Shown: positions 27,336-36,830, numbered from the stretch's first letter. The stretch is 64,000 nucleotides of DNA from Methyloprofundus sedimenti (GCF_002072955.1 NZ_LPUF01000001.1:467001-531000), one strand, 5' to 3'. The notes: a model not told the origin generated them from the letters alone. A program made the numbers and translations.

Positions 27336-28226
27336 GTGATAAAAAAAATGATTATTGCTCTGTGCTATGGTTTTACAGCGATTGCACAAGCAGAGCTGGT
27401 AACAGATAAGCAAGGCCATCAAATTAGTAATAACAATCTGGAAGTTCTGTTGGAAACAGCGCCAGTCGATGCGCAAAAAAAATTACTCAATAATAAGGCG
27501 CAGCTTAATGAGCAACTGGAGCAGCTTTATCTGCGCAAAGTAGTGGCAGAAATGGCGGTAAACGAAGGCCTGGATAAGCAAGGCTTGAATGTTGAACGTT
27601 TAGAGGCGGTCAGAAATAATGCGCTGTTCGCGCTAAAGCTAGATGCATTAAGAAAGTCAAATAACAAAGATTACACTAAATATGCGCAGCAACTTTATTT
27701 TGCTAATCAAGCAGATTATCCTGTTGCAGCGCGTGTCGATGCCGCACATATTTTAATCTCGACTAAAAAATTATCAGATGCCGAGGCTTTGGCAAAAGCA
27801 GGGGAAATTAGGCAACAATTGATGCAGGGCGCTAACTTTAATGAGCTTGCATTGAAAGAATCTGATGATAAAACAGCAAAAAATAATAAAGGTGAGTTGG
27901 GCGTTTTTACCAGTAAGCAAATGGTAAAGCCTTTTTCAGATGTCGTTTTTGCCATGCAGGTTGGAGAAATATCGGAGCCGGTAAAAACAAAATATGGTTA
28001 TCATCTAATCAAGCTGAATAAAATAATGCCTGCAGGCGTTAAGCCTTTTGATGAAGTTAAGGCAGACATCATTAACAAGCTAAAGGAAAAAGACTGGGTA
28101 ACTGCAAGAACTGCGTTTTTTGCACAGATCGTCAAAGAGAATGAAATGCAGATTAAAGAGCTCGCTGTTGACGAGTTTGTAGTCAAAAAGTTAGATGAAT
28201 TAGAGAGCAAAGCAACTATTAAATAA
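27336..28226 (+). CDS. parvulin-type peptidyl-prolyl cis-trans isomerase (PpiC/SurA-like), periplasmic
   Basis: From GTG 27336 (SD GGAG nearby) the 296-aa protein has a signal peptide (KKMIIALCYGFTAIAQA), a helical chaperone-like N-terminal region (~20-125), and a parvulin domain ~130-235 with AAHILIST, GANFNELALKESDD, GELGVFTSKQMVKPF and KTKYGYHLIKL. A C-terminal helix closes the chain. Such enzymes help outer-membrane and secreted proteins fold. Placed right after the exported-protein gene, it may serve that protein; this is inference. Confidence 0.88.
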   Translation: MIKKMIIALCYGFTAIAQAELVTDKQGHQISNNNLEVLLETAPVDAQKKLLNNKAQLNEQLEQLYLRKVVAEMAVNEGLDKQGLNVERLEAVRNNALFALKLDALRKSNNKDYTKYAQQLYFANQADYPVAARVDAAHILISTKKLSDAEALAKAGEIRQQLMQGANFNELALKESDDKTAKNNKGELGVFTSKQMVKPFSDVVFAMQVGEISEPVKTKYGYHLIKLNKIMPAGVKPFDEVKADIINKLKEKDWVTARTAFFAQIVKENEMQIKELAVDEFVVKKLDELESKATIK

Positions 28227-28377
28227 ACTACCAGCTCCCGTTCCTGTTTTGAGCATCACTGCCCATTAAGTAGAGGAATATTTAATTACACACAAAGTGG
28301 TTACTGTGTAGTGGGTTAGCTTTTTTTGCGAAGCAATAAAAACGCCTATGAACTTAAGCTGGGATATTATATATTAG

Positions 28378-28400
28378 TAGGGCGTGGCTTTAGCCCGCCA
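28378..28400. repeat. half-site of the GTAGGGCG...TTTAGCCCGCC repeat
   Basis: GTAGGGCGTGGCTTTAGCCC matches the family at 24101, 29729 and 41935. It lies in the noncoding gap 28227-28641, which otherwise holds a long palindrome and a MITE-like element. Confidence 0.55.
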
Positions 28401-28433
28401 ATGCCAAGCATCTTGGGGGCTTCATAAATTGTT

Positions 28434-28474
28434 GGGTTAGTTTATCTCTGCGCTAGCGCTAGATAAGCTAACCC
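28434..28474. repeat. 14-bp-arm palindrome
   Basis: GGGTTAGTTTATCT and AGATAAGCTAACCC, 13-base loop that itself contains the palindrome GCGCTAGCGC. One mismatch in the arms. No T-tract, 208 bases after the PPIase stop. Confidence 0.7.
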
Positions 28475-28480
28475 AGCCTA

Positions 28481-28636
28481 GTAACTTCTCATTATTTGCG
28501 GTCAAATTTATATAAAAATATCGCCATTCCCGAAGTCTTTTATCGGGAATCTACGTTGAGCATAGATTCCTGCTAACAGCATGCAGGAATGACGAGCTGA
28601 AAAAGCTGCTTGCACCCTTTAATAATTAGAAGTTAC
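28481..28636. mobile_element. MITE-like element, copy 3 (variant ends)
   Basis: Ends GTAACTTCTCATTATT and AATAATTAGAAGTTAC are inverted repeats of 16 bases with one mismatch. The interior carries the shared core: CATTCCCGAAGTCTTTTATC, GATTCCTGCTAACAG and GCAGGAATGACGAG. The ends differ from the other copies, so it may be a chimera or a sister family. Confidence 0.55.
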
Positions 28637-28641
28637 CCAAC

Positions 28642-29697
28642 CTACAAGATAACTCGTTGTTTGATATATAAAATCCCACGGCTAAACAGTAGCAATAACT
28701 GCTGAAAAAAAACAGCCACTATAATACTGATTAAAAATAAGCCGACAAAATTTAACGCGTTATAAGCGCTTAAAAGATCGCGGTGTTGAATAAAAAAGCG
28801 GATCACCAGGAAATGGTATAAATAAAAGCTATAACTTATTTTACCCAGTTTTCGCATGAGTAGAGACATAAACCAGGGTAGATAAACAGGTAAAAATGAA
28901 TAGGCTCTTATTAACACGACAAATAGCACAGCAATAAAATTAAGCCACAAAACACTCAGTCTGGCATAAGCCAGGGGCGTCTGCCAGGTCTTCTGGTGAA
29001 ACCATTCCAGCAGCATGATAAAAACAAGTACGGCTATAATGACATAGAGTTTATGCTTCGATTCACCAGATTGATAGGCAGCTAATATACCTAATATAAA
29101 GTGACTAAGACATAGCACCAGTGAGAAGTAGTAGTCCGGCAAGGTTACTTTGAAATGCAATACCCAGTATGCTCCGCCAGACAGGCAGAGCAGATAAATC
29201 ACAGTCAAACCAGCTCGCCCGGTTTTCTGAACTATCCACCATAACAGTGGAAAGCTCACATAACATTCCAGCAGGCGATTAATAAACCACAGGTGTCCTA
29301 TCGGACCCGGATAAACGCCCAGATTGTAACTAAAAATAGCGAGCATAATCTCAGGATCAGGCATGGACGTGGTGAAAAGCAGGCAATAGACCGCAATACA
29401 CAAATAGTAGGCAGGGAAAATGCGACCTATACGTCTGGTAAAAAAAGTTTTTAAATCAAGTTGATCTGAATATGCCTTAGCCAATAAAAAGCCGCTCAGT
29501 ACAAAAAATAAATACACGCAAAAATAGCCGTGGTATGCAAGTAACTCCAGTAGGTTTGAACTTTTCAGTGGTGTAAAAAAAGCATGTGCTATAAAGTGCT
29601 CATAGTGAAATGCAAATATTCCGCATGCTGCTAGCGCACGAATATGGTTGATTTTATCTGAGTAGTTAGGCTGGATTAATGCAAAAGCAGGAAGCAT
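28642..29697 (-). CDS. acyltransferase family 3 (OafA-like) membrane protein
   Basis: 351 aa, about ten transmembrane helices. The N-terminus has the family's RALAACGIFAFHYEHF region, with the Arg and His thought to be catalytic, then LSGFLLAKAY. Members add O-acetyl or other acyl groups to sugars of O-antigen, exopolysaccharide or other periplasmic acceptors. Its place at the edge of the glycan locus supports decoration of the locus product. It appears monocistronic, flanked by repeats on both sides. Confidence 0.9.
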   Translation of the reverse strand: MLPAFALIQPNYSDKINHIRALAACGIFAFHYEHFIAHAFFTPLKSSNLLELLAYHGYFCVYLFFVLSGFLLAKAYSDQLDLKTFFTRRIGRIFPAYYLCIAVYCLLFTTSMPDPEIMLAIFSYNLGVYPGPIGHLWFINRLLECYVSFPLLWWIVQKTGRAGLTVIYLLCLSGGAYWVLHFKVTLPDYYFSLVLCLSHFILGILAAYQSGESKHKLYVIIAVLVFIMLLEWFHQKTWQTPLAYARLSVLWLNFIAVLFVVLIRAYSFLPVYLPWFMSLLMRKLGKISYSFYLYHFLVIRFFIQHRDLLSAYNALNFVGLFLISIIVAVFFQQLLLLFSRGILYIKQRVIL

Positions 29698-29728
29698 GGT
29701 AAGAAACTATTGTGTAAATAAGATAAAT

Positions 29729-29790
29729 GTAGGGCGCGGCTTTAGCCCGCCTTTTGCACGCATAATAATAGCGCGCTAAAGCCCCTCCCT
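29729..29790. repeat. palindromic repeat, GTAGGGCG...TTTAGCCC family
   Basis: GTAGGGCGCGGCTTTAGCCC, a spacer, then GCGCGCTAAAGCCCCTCCCT: an inverted-repeat pair in the 114-base gap between two minus-strand genes. Confidence 0.6.
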
Positions 29791-29811
29791 TCAGTCATTC
29801 GCTACTCTTGA

Positions 29812-31011
29812 TTACCAGGACGATTTTATTTGCGCCATAATTTCGTTTCTAATATAGCGAGTCTGTTTTTTGCATAAGTGTATTAACTGATTCTTGCTTT
29901 CTTTATTTATTAACTGCAGGACTAGCCCTAGAAATAGCAGGAAAATCAGCTCTTGGTAACCTATCACGCTTGAATTTCCATTACTGCCTAAATAGTGTTG
30001 AAAAAATTCAATATGCAGGCCATCAGCTGATGCTAGAAGGTAGAGCGTTCCGGCGATAGTGTAAAGCAAATACATGAAGTTCGAATGTACAGAAATGCCA
30101 ACGATACAGATTGCCAGGTATTGATTGGCTATAGCTGATGAAAACACAAGCAATGAGATAGTATATAAATATAGACTATCAAGTGGCTTTTTACTGCGTA
30201 AGACCAGCCCAAGCAGTGTTAGTGTGCCCAAAAATAGCAAGAATACCGGAATTTTATCGACGATAACACCAGGGGCACTCCCAAACCAGAAAGGCGCATT
30301 GGAAAAAGAGCGATACAGAAAGACATGATTCAATATACCATCAGCACCTTCGGGCAGGAAAGGCAGAAAGGTCGCTAAAAAGAATGTATAGGGGATGCAT
30401 ATAGTCAGTAGCTTATCGCGCCAGCGGTTATTTTTAAATGCCAGCCAGAGCGGAAACAGAAACAGTATGTGTTTTATGGACAGAGATAACCCCAGCAGGA
30501 CTAATCCCGCTAAAGTGCTGTAGCTAAGATGGTTCTCATTGTGGTCAATTGTTTTAACACTCAGCAGTGCGATGAAAATAGCCAGATTTTCGAACTGGCT
30601 GTGATAACCGGTAATAATAATTGCAATGGGGTTCAGGAAAAATAGCGTTGCGATTTTAAGTCCATACCAGCGATAAAGGCAAGTGGCTATGGCAATATCA
30701 GTCAGACTTAAAAAAGAGGTTACTTTCCAGCGTAAACTGAGTAGCGGATCAGAGGCAGGGAAAGGGAGATAATCCAGAAATGACAGGATATAAAACCAGA
30801 CTGGCCCATAATTGTAACGTTGGGTTTCTGCGTAGACGTTGCCTCCACCAGCGGCAATATCAGCCACAATTCTATAGGAGGTTATATCAAAGTTATAACC
30901 TCTTTGGGCGATAGCTAAGCGCAGTACCGTGCCCAGAGTAATGACTAATATAAACCAGACAAAACCGGGGATGGTGTTATCAGAAGAATATTTGGTAAGT
31001 AATTTTCTCAT
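29812..31011 (-). CDS. GT-C-like membrane glycosyltransferase
   Basis: Multi-pass protein with roughly ten helices. The first periplasmic loop has a conserved-looking Asp (RGYNFDITSYRIVAD) and NVYAETQRYNYGPVWFYIL, the pattern of polyprenyl-phosphate-sugar-dependent GT-C enzymes. Its C-terminus is basic. An in-frame ATG at 31065 would place the start inside a palindromic repeat, so I chose ATG 31011 (399 aa). It follows an operon with a GtrB-like GT2 and a flippase-like protein and could use their lipid-linked sugar. Confidence 0.65.
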   Translation of the reverse strand: MRKLLTKYSSDNTIPGFVWFILVITLGTVLRLAIAQRGYNFDITSYRIVADIAAGGGNVYAETQRYNYGPVWFYILSFLDYLPFPASDPLLSLRWKVTSFLSLTDIAIATCLYRWYGLKIATLFFLNPIAIIITGYHSQFENLAIFIALLSVKTIDHNENHLSYSTLAGLVLLGLSLSIKHILFLFPLWLAFKNNRWRDKLLTICIPYTFFLATFLPFLPEGADGILNHVFLYRSFSNAPFWFGSAPGVIVDKIPVFLLFLGTLTLLGLVLRSKKPLDSLYLYTISLLVFSSAIANQYLAICIVGISVHSNFMYLLYTIAGTLYLLASADGLHIEFFQHYLGSNGNSSVIGYQELIFLLFLGLVLQLINKESKNQLIHLCKKQTRYIRNEIMAQIKSSW

Positions 31012-31057
31012 ATTTTGAATAGCTAAAGCTCTTGCACGCCTGTTTATCAATTTTATC

Positions 31058-31155
31058 GTTCCCATGCTCCAGCGTGGGAATGCATCTTGTGACGCTTTGC
31101 GTCACGGAACGCTGAGTGAGCGTTCGCGTATGAATTCCCACGGAGACCGTGGGGT
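31058..31155. repeat. cluster of four small palindromes
   Basis: In order: TTCCCATGCTCCAGCGTGGGAA, GTGACGCTTTGCGTCAC, GAACGCTGAGTGAGCGTTC and TCCCACGGAGACCGTGGG. Four hairpins in under 100 bases form a composite extragenic repeat between two minus-strand genes. I know similar GTTCCCACGCTCC repeats from many gammaproteobacterial genomes, but cannot count copies here. Confidence 0.7.
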
Positions 31156-31217
31156 ACTATAAGATAGGATGCGTTTCGTGCCTCAATACACCCTATACTT
31201 TCAGATTTAATTAATCT

Positions 31218-32552
31218 TTATTTCTGAATGATGATCTTTGTTGCTAGACGCTTGCCTATACTGCGTCCTTCGCGTATCGCATAATTAGTGCCTCGGTCTT
31301 CCGGGTATATTTGCGCCATCGAGCATAAATATAAACCTGGTACAGGACCTTCATGTGACGGAATTATCTGACTATAATTTTTTTCTACCACGGGTTGTGA
31401 CCAGCGTGCTTTCCATACATGGTGTGCTAGAATCCAGTCACGCTGCAAAGCAGGAAACATTTTCTGTAAATAAGGCAGTGCGTAATCAAGTACTTCATCA
31501 GCCGTCATTTGATACAGTGCGTCAGTATGGGGCAGATATTTTGACAGATAAACGATATGTCTCCCTGCATAGGTCTCCGGTCGTTCAAAATTAGTATGCT
31601 CAATAACACCGACAAAAGGGAAGCTGGGGTCGTTAACATTAAGCCAGTAAGTATTGGATAGTAAGTGTTTCAGTTCCAGAACCAGGCATACATTTGCCAG
31701 ATAATTGATGCGCCGCAGGCTTGCAAGATAATCGGAGTCAGCCCAGCCCTGAATCATGTCGGCTACTAGAGGAAGGGCAGTAGTGACTAATACATGATCT
31801 ACTGTGTATGTGCCGCTAGAAGATGTTATTTGCCATTGCTTAGCGACCGGGTGAATTGCAGAGACTTTTGAGCGGGTTGATACTAGTCCTCCCTGAGCCT
31901 GAATGTTTACGGCTAAAGCCTCGGCAAGTGCAACAAAGCCGCCTTTGAAATAAGCCAGGCGTTCCTCGCCGCCCTTGCCACGGCTACCACCTCTTAGTTT
32001 TAATTTATTCCAGAACCAGACGGCTGAGATTTCCTCTGCTACAGGACCAAACTTGCCTTTAAGTAGCGGTTCCCAGACTATTCGATAAACATTTTCACCG
32101 CCCAGCTCTTTAAGCCACTCTGCCGCTGTTTTATCTTCCAGTTCCTGCCAGTTTTTAACTCGCCGTGCGCGTAGTGCAAGTAATCCCAGACGAATACGAT
32201 CCAGGAAAGGCAAAGGCGTAAAATTAAGTAAATCCCAGGGGGTGGATAATTTGAAAAAGTTATTGGCATAATAAACACCGGTATTGGTAGCATTTATACT
32301 TACATTTTCTTTTAGGCCTAATTCATCAATCAGCTGCATAACATGCTGGTCATTGGTAAACCAGTGATGGTAGAAACGATCGAGTTTTTCTCCTTGCACA
32401 TCAAACGCTGAGGCAAGTCCGCCAATTTCAGCTTCGCTTTCATGAACGCTTACTTGAATGCCCTGTTTAGTGAGTTCATAGGCTGCTGCAAGGCCTGTAA
32501 ATCCGCCACCGATAATGGCGACATGAGGCTGAGTATTAAGTGTCATATTCAT
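31218..32552 (-). CDS. FAD-dependent protoporphyrinogen-oxidase/mutase-like protein
   Basis: 444 aa. N-terminal FAD-binding motif VAIIGGGFTGLAAAYEL, then ESEAEIGGLASAF and RFYHHWFTND. The C-terminal part has the second FAD signature (GLYLCSMAQIYPEDRGTNYA). It belongs to the amine-oxidase/protoporphyrinogen-oxidase superfamily, which also includes UDP-galactopyranose mutase. Its start overlaps the flippase-like gene by 17 bases, in an operon with a GtrB-like GT2. That context argues against haem synthesis and for a redox or ring-mutase step on a lipid-linked or nucleotide sugar. Reaction unknown. Confidence 0.75.
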   Translation of the reverse strand: MNMTLNTQPHVAIIGGGFTGLAAAYELTKQGIQVSVHESEAEIGGLASAFDVQGEKLDRFYHHWFTNDQHVMQLIDELGLKENVSINATNTGVYYANNFFKLSTPWDLLNFTPLPFLDRIRLGLLALRARRVKNWQELEDKTAAEWLKELGGENVYRIVWEPLLKGKFGPVAEEISAVWFWNKLKLRGGSRGKGGEERLAYFKGGFVALAEALAVNIQAQGGLVSTRSKVSAIHPVAKQWQITSSSGTYTVDHVLVTTALPLVADMIQGWADSDYLASLRRINYLANVCLVLELKHLLSNTYWLNVNDPSFPFVGVIEHTNFERPETYAGRHIVYLSKYLPHTDALYQMTADEVLDYALPYLQKMFPALQRDWILAHHVWKARWSQPVVEKNYSQIIPSHEGPVPGLYLCSMAQIYPEDRGTNYAIREGRSIGKRLATKIIIQK

Positions 32553-33531
32553 TCTTTATACGTGGTTTCTGAATGTTATTAGCCAGTAGGTATAGGCCTC
32601 CAGTGAGTGTTGGAGGCAGCCACAACAGTGCGTGGACTAATAATGCATAGGCAGTCGATGCCGCCGTTGTATTGCCCAGGCTAGTCATGGCCTTAATGGT
32701 GAAATAGTCAAAGGTGCCGATATAGCCGGGGGTGCCGGGAATGAGTGTGGCAAGAGTTCCTACAGGTAAGGCTAGCCAGGCTGCCTGAGTTAATTCAATA
32801 GCGGGTAGTAATGCCATTGCCACACACCAGAAAAGCATACCTTCTGACAGCCAGGCTGCACATGACCAGAGTATTAATTTCAGCATGGTGCCTTTTTTTG
32901 CAAGGTGTAGCAATGTGTTCAAGCCTTTATTGATTTCAACCGCTAATTTATAGCCAAAACCGGGGGATAGTTTAATTATAATGCGATTTAGCACCCGTAT
33001 TAGCGGGGTAAATAGACGGGGAAAAAGTAACACCAGGATAATGAGTAAGGATAATGATATTAACATCATGCTACCCACACCGGCAAAGCGTTCAAAGTCT
33101 AGATGAAACATCGTCAGCGCAGCACCCAGCATAAGTAGAACCATCAGTAAATCCAGCAGGCGCTCGACAAAAAGAGAGGCCAAAACGATGCCGGAACTGG
33201 TTTTTAGCTGACGATTAAAGGCAAAAGCCCGCATTACATCTCCGGAACGAAAGGGTAAGACATTATTGACAGCAAAACTTGCTAACAGTGGTCCGGCACA
33301 ATTTTTAAAGCTTAGCGTGGGGGAATCTTGCAGCAGCATTTTGCGCCATCGGGCAATGCGGCAGGCATATCCGCAGCAGAATGCGACTAGCGCAGCAAAG
33401 ATCCATTCTGGATTTGTATTAGCCAAAACACTGCTTAACTCAGCAAAATTAACTTGCTTTGCAATTAACCAGATAAAAAATGAAGCAAATACCAGACCTA
33501 AAGTAATTCGGGCCATTTGAGTCGCTTTCAT
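32536..33531 (-). CDS. UPF0104 / lysylphosphatidylglycerol-synthase-TM-like membrane protein (putative flippase)
   Basis: 331 aa, about eight transmembrane helices. The chain shows the family hallmarks LPFRSGDVMRAFAFNRQL and PGTPGYIGTFDYF. Related domains move lipids across the inner membrane. It sits between a GtrB-like GT2 (ATGA overlap) and the FAD protein, so it is a candidate flippase for the lipid-linked sugar made there. The soluble aminoacyl-transfer domain of MprF is absent. Confidence 0.8.
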   Translation of the reverse strand: MKATQMARITLGLVFASFFIWLIAKQVNFAELSSVLANTNPEWIFAALVAFCCGYACRIARWRKMLLQDSPTLSFKNCAGPLLASFAVNNVLPFRSGDVMRAFAFNRQLKTSSGIVLASLFVERLLDLLMVLLMLGAALTMFHLDFERFAGVGSMMLISLSLLIILVLLFPRLFTPLIRVLNRIIIKLSPGFGYKLAVEINKGLNTLLHLAKKGTMLKLILWSCAAWLSEGMLFWCVAMALLPAIELTQAAWLALPVGTLATLIPGTPGYIGTFDYFTIKAMTSLGNTTAASTAYALLVHALLWLPPTLTGGLYLLANNIQKPRIKNEYDT

Positions 33532-34544
33532 TTACGCTTCACGATAGGGCTGTGAGAATTTACAGGCTCTTCATTAGAAAACCCAAGATATTCCTTGACG
33601 ATATATAAAGGGCGCTGTTTTACTTCATTGTAAATCCGGCCTATGTATTCTCCCAAAATTCCGACACAGATAAGTTGCACACCGCCAAGAAATAGAATGG
33701 CAATCATTAACGCTGTCCAGCCTTCAACCCAGGTATCAGTAAAAAGGCGCATGCCGATAGCATAAATGATTCCTCCAAGTGCGATACAGGCAGCTAACAT
33801 GCCTAAGCCAATTGATATCTGCAAGGGTTTGGTTGAAAAGGATAGTATTCCGTCGGTGGCAAAACGTAACATTTTTCGCAGTGGATATTTGCTTTCACCG
33901 GCAAAACGTTTGGCTCGGTTGTAGGGCACGGCAATCTGTTTAAAGCCAACCCAGCTGACCATGCCGCGTACAAATCGATCGCGTTCTGGCATTGCTTTCA
34001 GGGACTCGACAACTGGTCGTGTCATAAGACGGAAATCACCTGTATCCAGAGGAATCGGAACATCGGAGAGCTTGTTTAGCAAACGGTAAAAAACCTGTGC
34101 GCTATAACGCTTAAAGGCAGACTCTCCTGAACGTCTGCTCCGGGTACCATATACAACATCATACCCTGCTTTCCATTTCTCTATCATTTGATGAATAACG
34201 TCGGGCGGGTCCTGTAAATCGGCATCAATAAGCACAACTGCATCGCCTTTTGCCGCATCTATTCCTGCAGTGACGGCAACCTGATGACCAAAATTTCTGG
34301 TGAAGCTGATAACTTTAATTTTGCGGTCTTTAATTGCAGCAGCGCGTAATTGTGCAAGCGTATTGTCCTCACTGCCATCATCAACAAATATAAGTTCTGT
34401 TTCTAGATCAACACACTCAGTGCAGAATGCTTTAATTTTGCGTATTGTTTCCAGTATCACTAATTCTTCGTTGTAACAGGGAATGATTAGCGATAATAGG
34501 GGTAATGAGGCATCATTCTGTTGTTTTGAGGGCTGTATAGGCAT
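33528..34544 (-). CDS. GtrB/DPM1-like polyprenyl-phosphate glycosyltransferase
   Basis: 338 aa. GT-A domain with SLIIPCYNEELVILE, FVDDGSEDNT, SFTRNFGHQVAVTAGIDAA and the DADLQDPP metal/lipid motif, followed by two transmembrane helices near the C-terminus (IGLGMLAACIALGGIIYAIG; WTALMIAILFLGGVQLICVG). Such enzymes charge undecaprenyl phosphate with a sugar on the cytoplasmic side. First gene of a three-gene operon with a flippase-like and an FAD protein. Confidence 0.92.
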   Translation of the reverse strand: MPIQPSKQQNDASLPLLSLIIPCYNEELVILETIRKIKAFCTECVDLETELIFVDDGSEDNTLAQLRAAAIKDRKIKVISFTRNFGHQVAVTAGIDAAKGDAVVLIDADLQDPPDVIHQMIEKWKAGYDVVYGTRSRRSGESAFKRYSAQVFYRLLNKLSDVPIPLDTGDFRLMTRPVVESLKAMPERDRFVRGMVSWVGFKQIAVPYNRAKRFAGESKYPLRKMLRFATDGILSFSTKPLQISIGLGMLAACIALGGIIYAIGMRLFTDTWVEGWTALMIAILFLGGVQLICVGILGEYIGRIYNEVKQRPLYIVKEYLGFSNEEPVNSHSPIVKRK

Positions 34545-34764
34545 AAATAAGGCTTAATATCTTTGTCGTTTAGTTAAAACTATGTTCGTTCCCAGGCAAA
34601 TAATTGTCAGTATACTCTTATTTATAATCTCTTATAGGAAGTCGTATTGATTTGGACAAGGTTGAAAACGCATTTGAATTACAGTGCCCACATAGCAATG
34701 AAAGATTAATAAAAGCGCGTTGAATGATTAAAGGCTATGTAAGGCAAATGTTTATTTGCATCAT

Positions 34765-36636
34765 CTAGGGGCTCTGTATGACGGCTGAGTTAGTATGACT
34801 ATCTATACTTGAAAGTAGTGATTTTAATTTATCAGTGTACTGCGCTAAGTCAGTTTTTCCATGCCAGACTATTTTTTGCTGATGCGTATTTAGTTTAAAT
34901 TTAGGTGTCGCTACTATCCATCCATTTTGACTGGTGGCAGTCAGGGAAATTTGAGTTTTATCTTGTATATTTATTGGAAACGCGCCTTGATCCGGTATAT
35001 CAACGATAGAATATTGTAATCTATTTGGCTTTTCTCTCCATAAGGTTGCCGAGTAGCTTATGCCTTTAGGTTGAAAAAGCCAGTTTAGTCGTCCTTGCTC
35101 CTGACTAAATGTGATCTGCAACATTTGGTCTTTTCCCGAGTTTAGAAGGTTTAGTGAGTTATTGATGATGGGCTTGATATTGACAGGGCTAAAAGTGCCA
35201 TTATGATATTGAAGAAACTGGATAGCAGAAAGATCTATTTGATGGTCATGGGCAATTTGATCTAATAGTAATAAACTATTTAACTTATTGACAAAAATAA
35301 GTGCCGGAGCGGGAATGTGTTTTTTTGAATTATCATATGCGCGGCGAGCTTCTGAACCAACAAAAGCCCAGTAATTTCCATTTTCATTCGCATCCAGGAT
35401 CAGTGCTTGCTTGGAAAAGTCTGTTTCTAATGCAAAATGATACATCGCTTCTGATAATTGTACGTCACCCGTTTTGTGCCGTTTTTCATCTAGCAGGCCC
35501 ATTACACTGGCAATAATCAACCCACATGCACTGAGTAACTTGATGACCGGCAGGGCTTGCAATGCAGGTGTACGATTATTATCGGATTTAGCGGGTTGAA
35601 ATATAATGGCTACCCAGATACAGAGCGCTGTCCAGATCGCGAAAAGATATCTGTCCGGCTGGTTAATGCCCGGGTAAAGTGTCAACGGGAGCAGGGGGGC
35701 GAATAGAATGATGATAGCAACAATCAATAATGGTATGTTCAGTAGTCCTTTGCAGGCTGCTATTAATGACATTATAGCGACGATAACTACTCCGGCAAGG
35801 CCCCAGCCATGCTTATCGAAAAGCAAAAATGCGACATTTGCTAATTGTTTCACCGTACTTAAATAGTTTATATCACTTTTATTGGTAACATACCCGCCCA
35901 CCCATGCGCCAAGGACTTCATGGCGCCAGAGGGTATACGCGACAGCGACTAATACAAATGGCAACATGGCCATCAGTCGCTGCTTTAAGTTGCCAGCAGG
36001 TATGACAAACAATAGCCCTATGAGAGGGACATAAATCTCTTTGCAAGTCATTGCCAGTGCATACAGAATGACAGCAGATAATAATTTATAGCGCTTGCCA
36101 TGACGTAAGTAATGTGTGAAAAAGTAAAGACTTAACAAGGAAAAAAGCATCCCTGTTAAGTAATGGTTGTTCATTAGCTTCTGAGTTAAGTGAAAGGTAG
36201 GTCTTCCCGTGAGAAATAAGATGATTCCGAGTGCTGCGGAGGGGAATGGGAGCCATAACCTTAATAAGGCATATAGGGATAATGCGGAGCCAATAATGAC
36301 AAGCAACAAATGGGCATAAAAACCTCCTGGTTCAAATCCAAATACCGACAGGTTTAGGTCATAAAACAAGGCATTCCAGGGCGTGACATTAGCACCCGAC
36401 TGAGCGCGTGTTATTGAAGGTTCAAAAAAATATTGCCAAGGGCTGTATTCAGTGGCAAACATCAAATGAAAGCCATCATCAGATCGCCAATATCCTCCAA
36501 GCGCATCCGCATGTAAGATTATTGTTAACAAGACAGTCAGCGCAATGATCAGTGACCATTCAAGCCGGCTAGGCGTCGGGTTGCGGAGAAATTGTGTAAG
36601 CGCAGTGATGCTTTTTGAGCTAGTAAATGTCTGCAT
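34765..36636 (-). CDS. GT-C-like membrane glycosyltransferase
   Basis: 623 aa, about eleven helices in the first ~400 residues and then a soluble, mainly beta C-terminal domain (~430-620) likely facing the periplasm. The first loop has the acidic pair used by GT-C enzymes (GGYWRSDDGFHLMFA). It probably transfers a sugar from a polyprenyl carrier to a surface acceptor. It lies downstream of the GtrB-like/SMR-type gene pair on the same strand, ~195 bases away. Sugar and acceptor are unknown. Confidence 0.7.
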   Translation of the reverse strand: MQTFTSSKSITALTQFLRNPTPSRLEWSLIIALTVLLTIILHADALGGYWRSDDGFHLMFATEYSPWQYFFEPSITRAQSGANVTPWNALFYDLNLSVFGFEPGGFYAHLLLVIIGSALSLYALLRLWLPFPSAALGIILFLTGRPTFHLTQKLMNNHYLTGMLFSLLSLYFFTHYLRHGKRYKLLSAVILYALAMTCKEIYVPLIGLLFVIPAGNLKQRLMAMLPFVLVAVAYTLWRHEVLGAWVGGYVTNKSDINYLSTVKQLANVAFLLFDKHGWGLAGVVIVAIMSLIAACKGLLNIPLLIVAIIILFAPLLPLTLYPGINQPDRYLFAIWTALCIWVAIIFQPAKSDNNRTPALQALPVIKLLSACGLIIASVMGLLDEKRHKTGDVQLSEAMYHFALETDFSKQALILDANENGNYWAFVGSEARRAYDNSKKHIPAPALIFVNKLNSLLLLDQIAHDHQIDLSAIQFLQYHNGTFSPVNIKPIINNSLNLLNSGKDQMLQITFSQEQGRLNWLFQPKGISYSATLWREKPNRLQYSIVDIPDQGAFPINIQDKTQISLTATSQNGWIVATPKFKLNTHQQKIVWHGKTDLAQYTDKLKSLLSSIDSHTNSAVIQSP

Positions 36637-36830
36637 ATTTATTTTAAGAAAAAATGAATCTTTAGCATAGAAAATGTAAATTGGCTGATTTGAAAATGGC
36701 GAATAAAATACGCTTCATTCCTGGGTATATAGACAATATTATTGCGGACTATCTGCTAACGGACAGCCTGGGTTTGAGAGCGTCTTGATGATAAAAATAG
36801 CTTGCTTATAAAGATAAATACTTTATTTGC

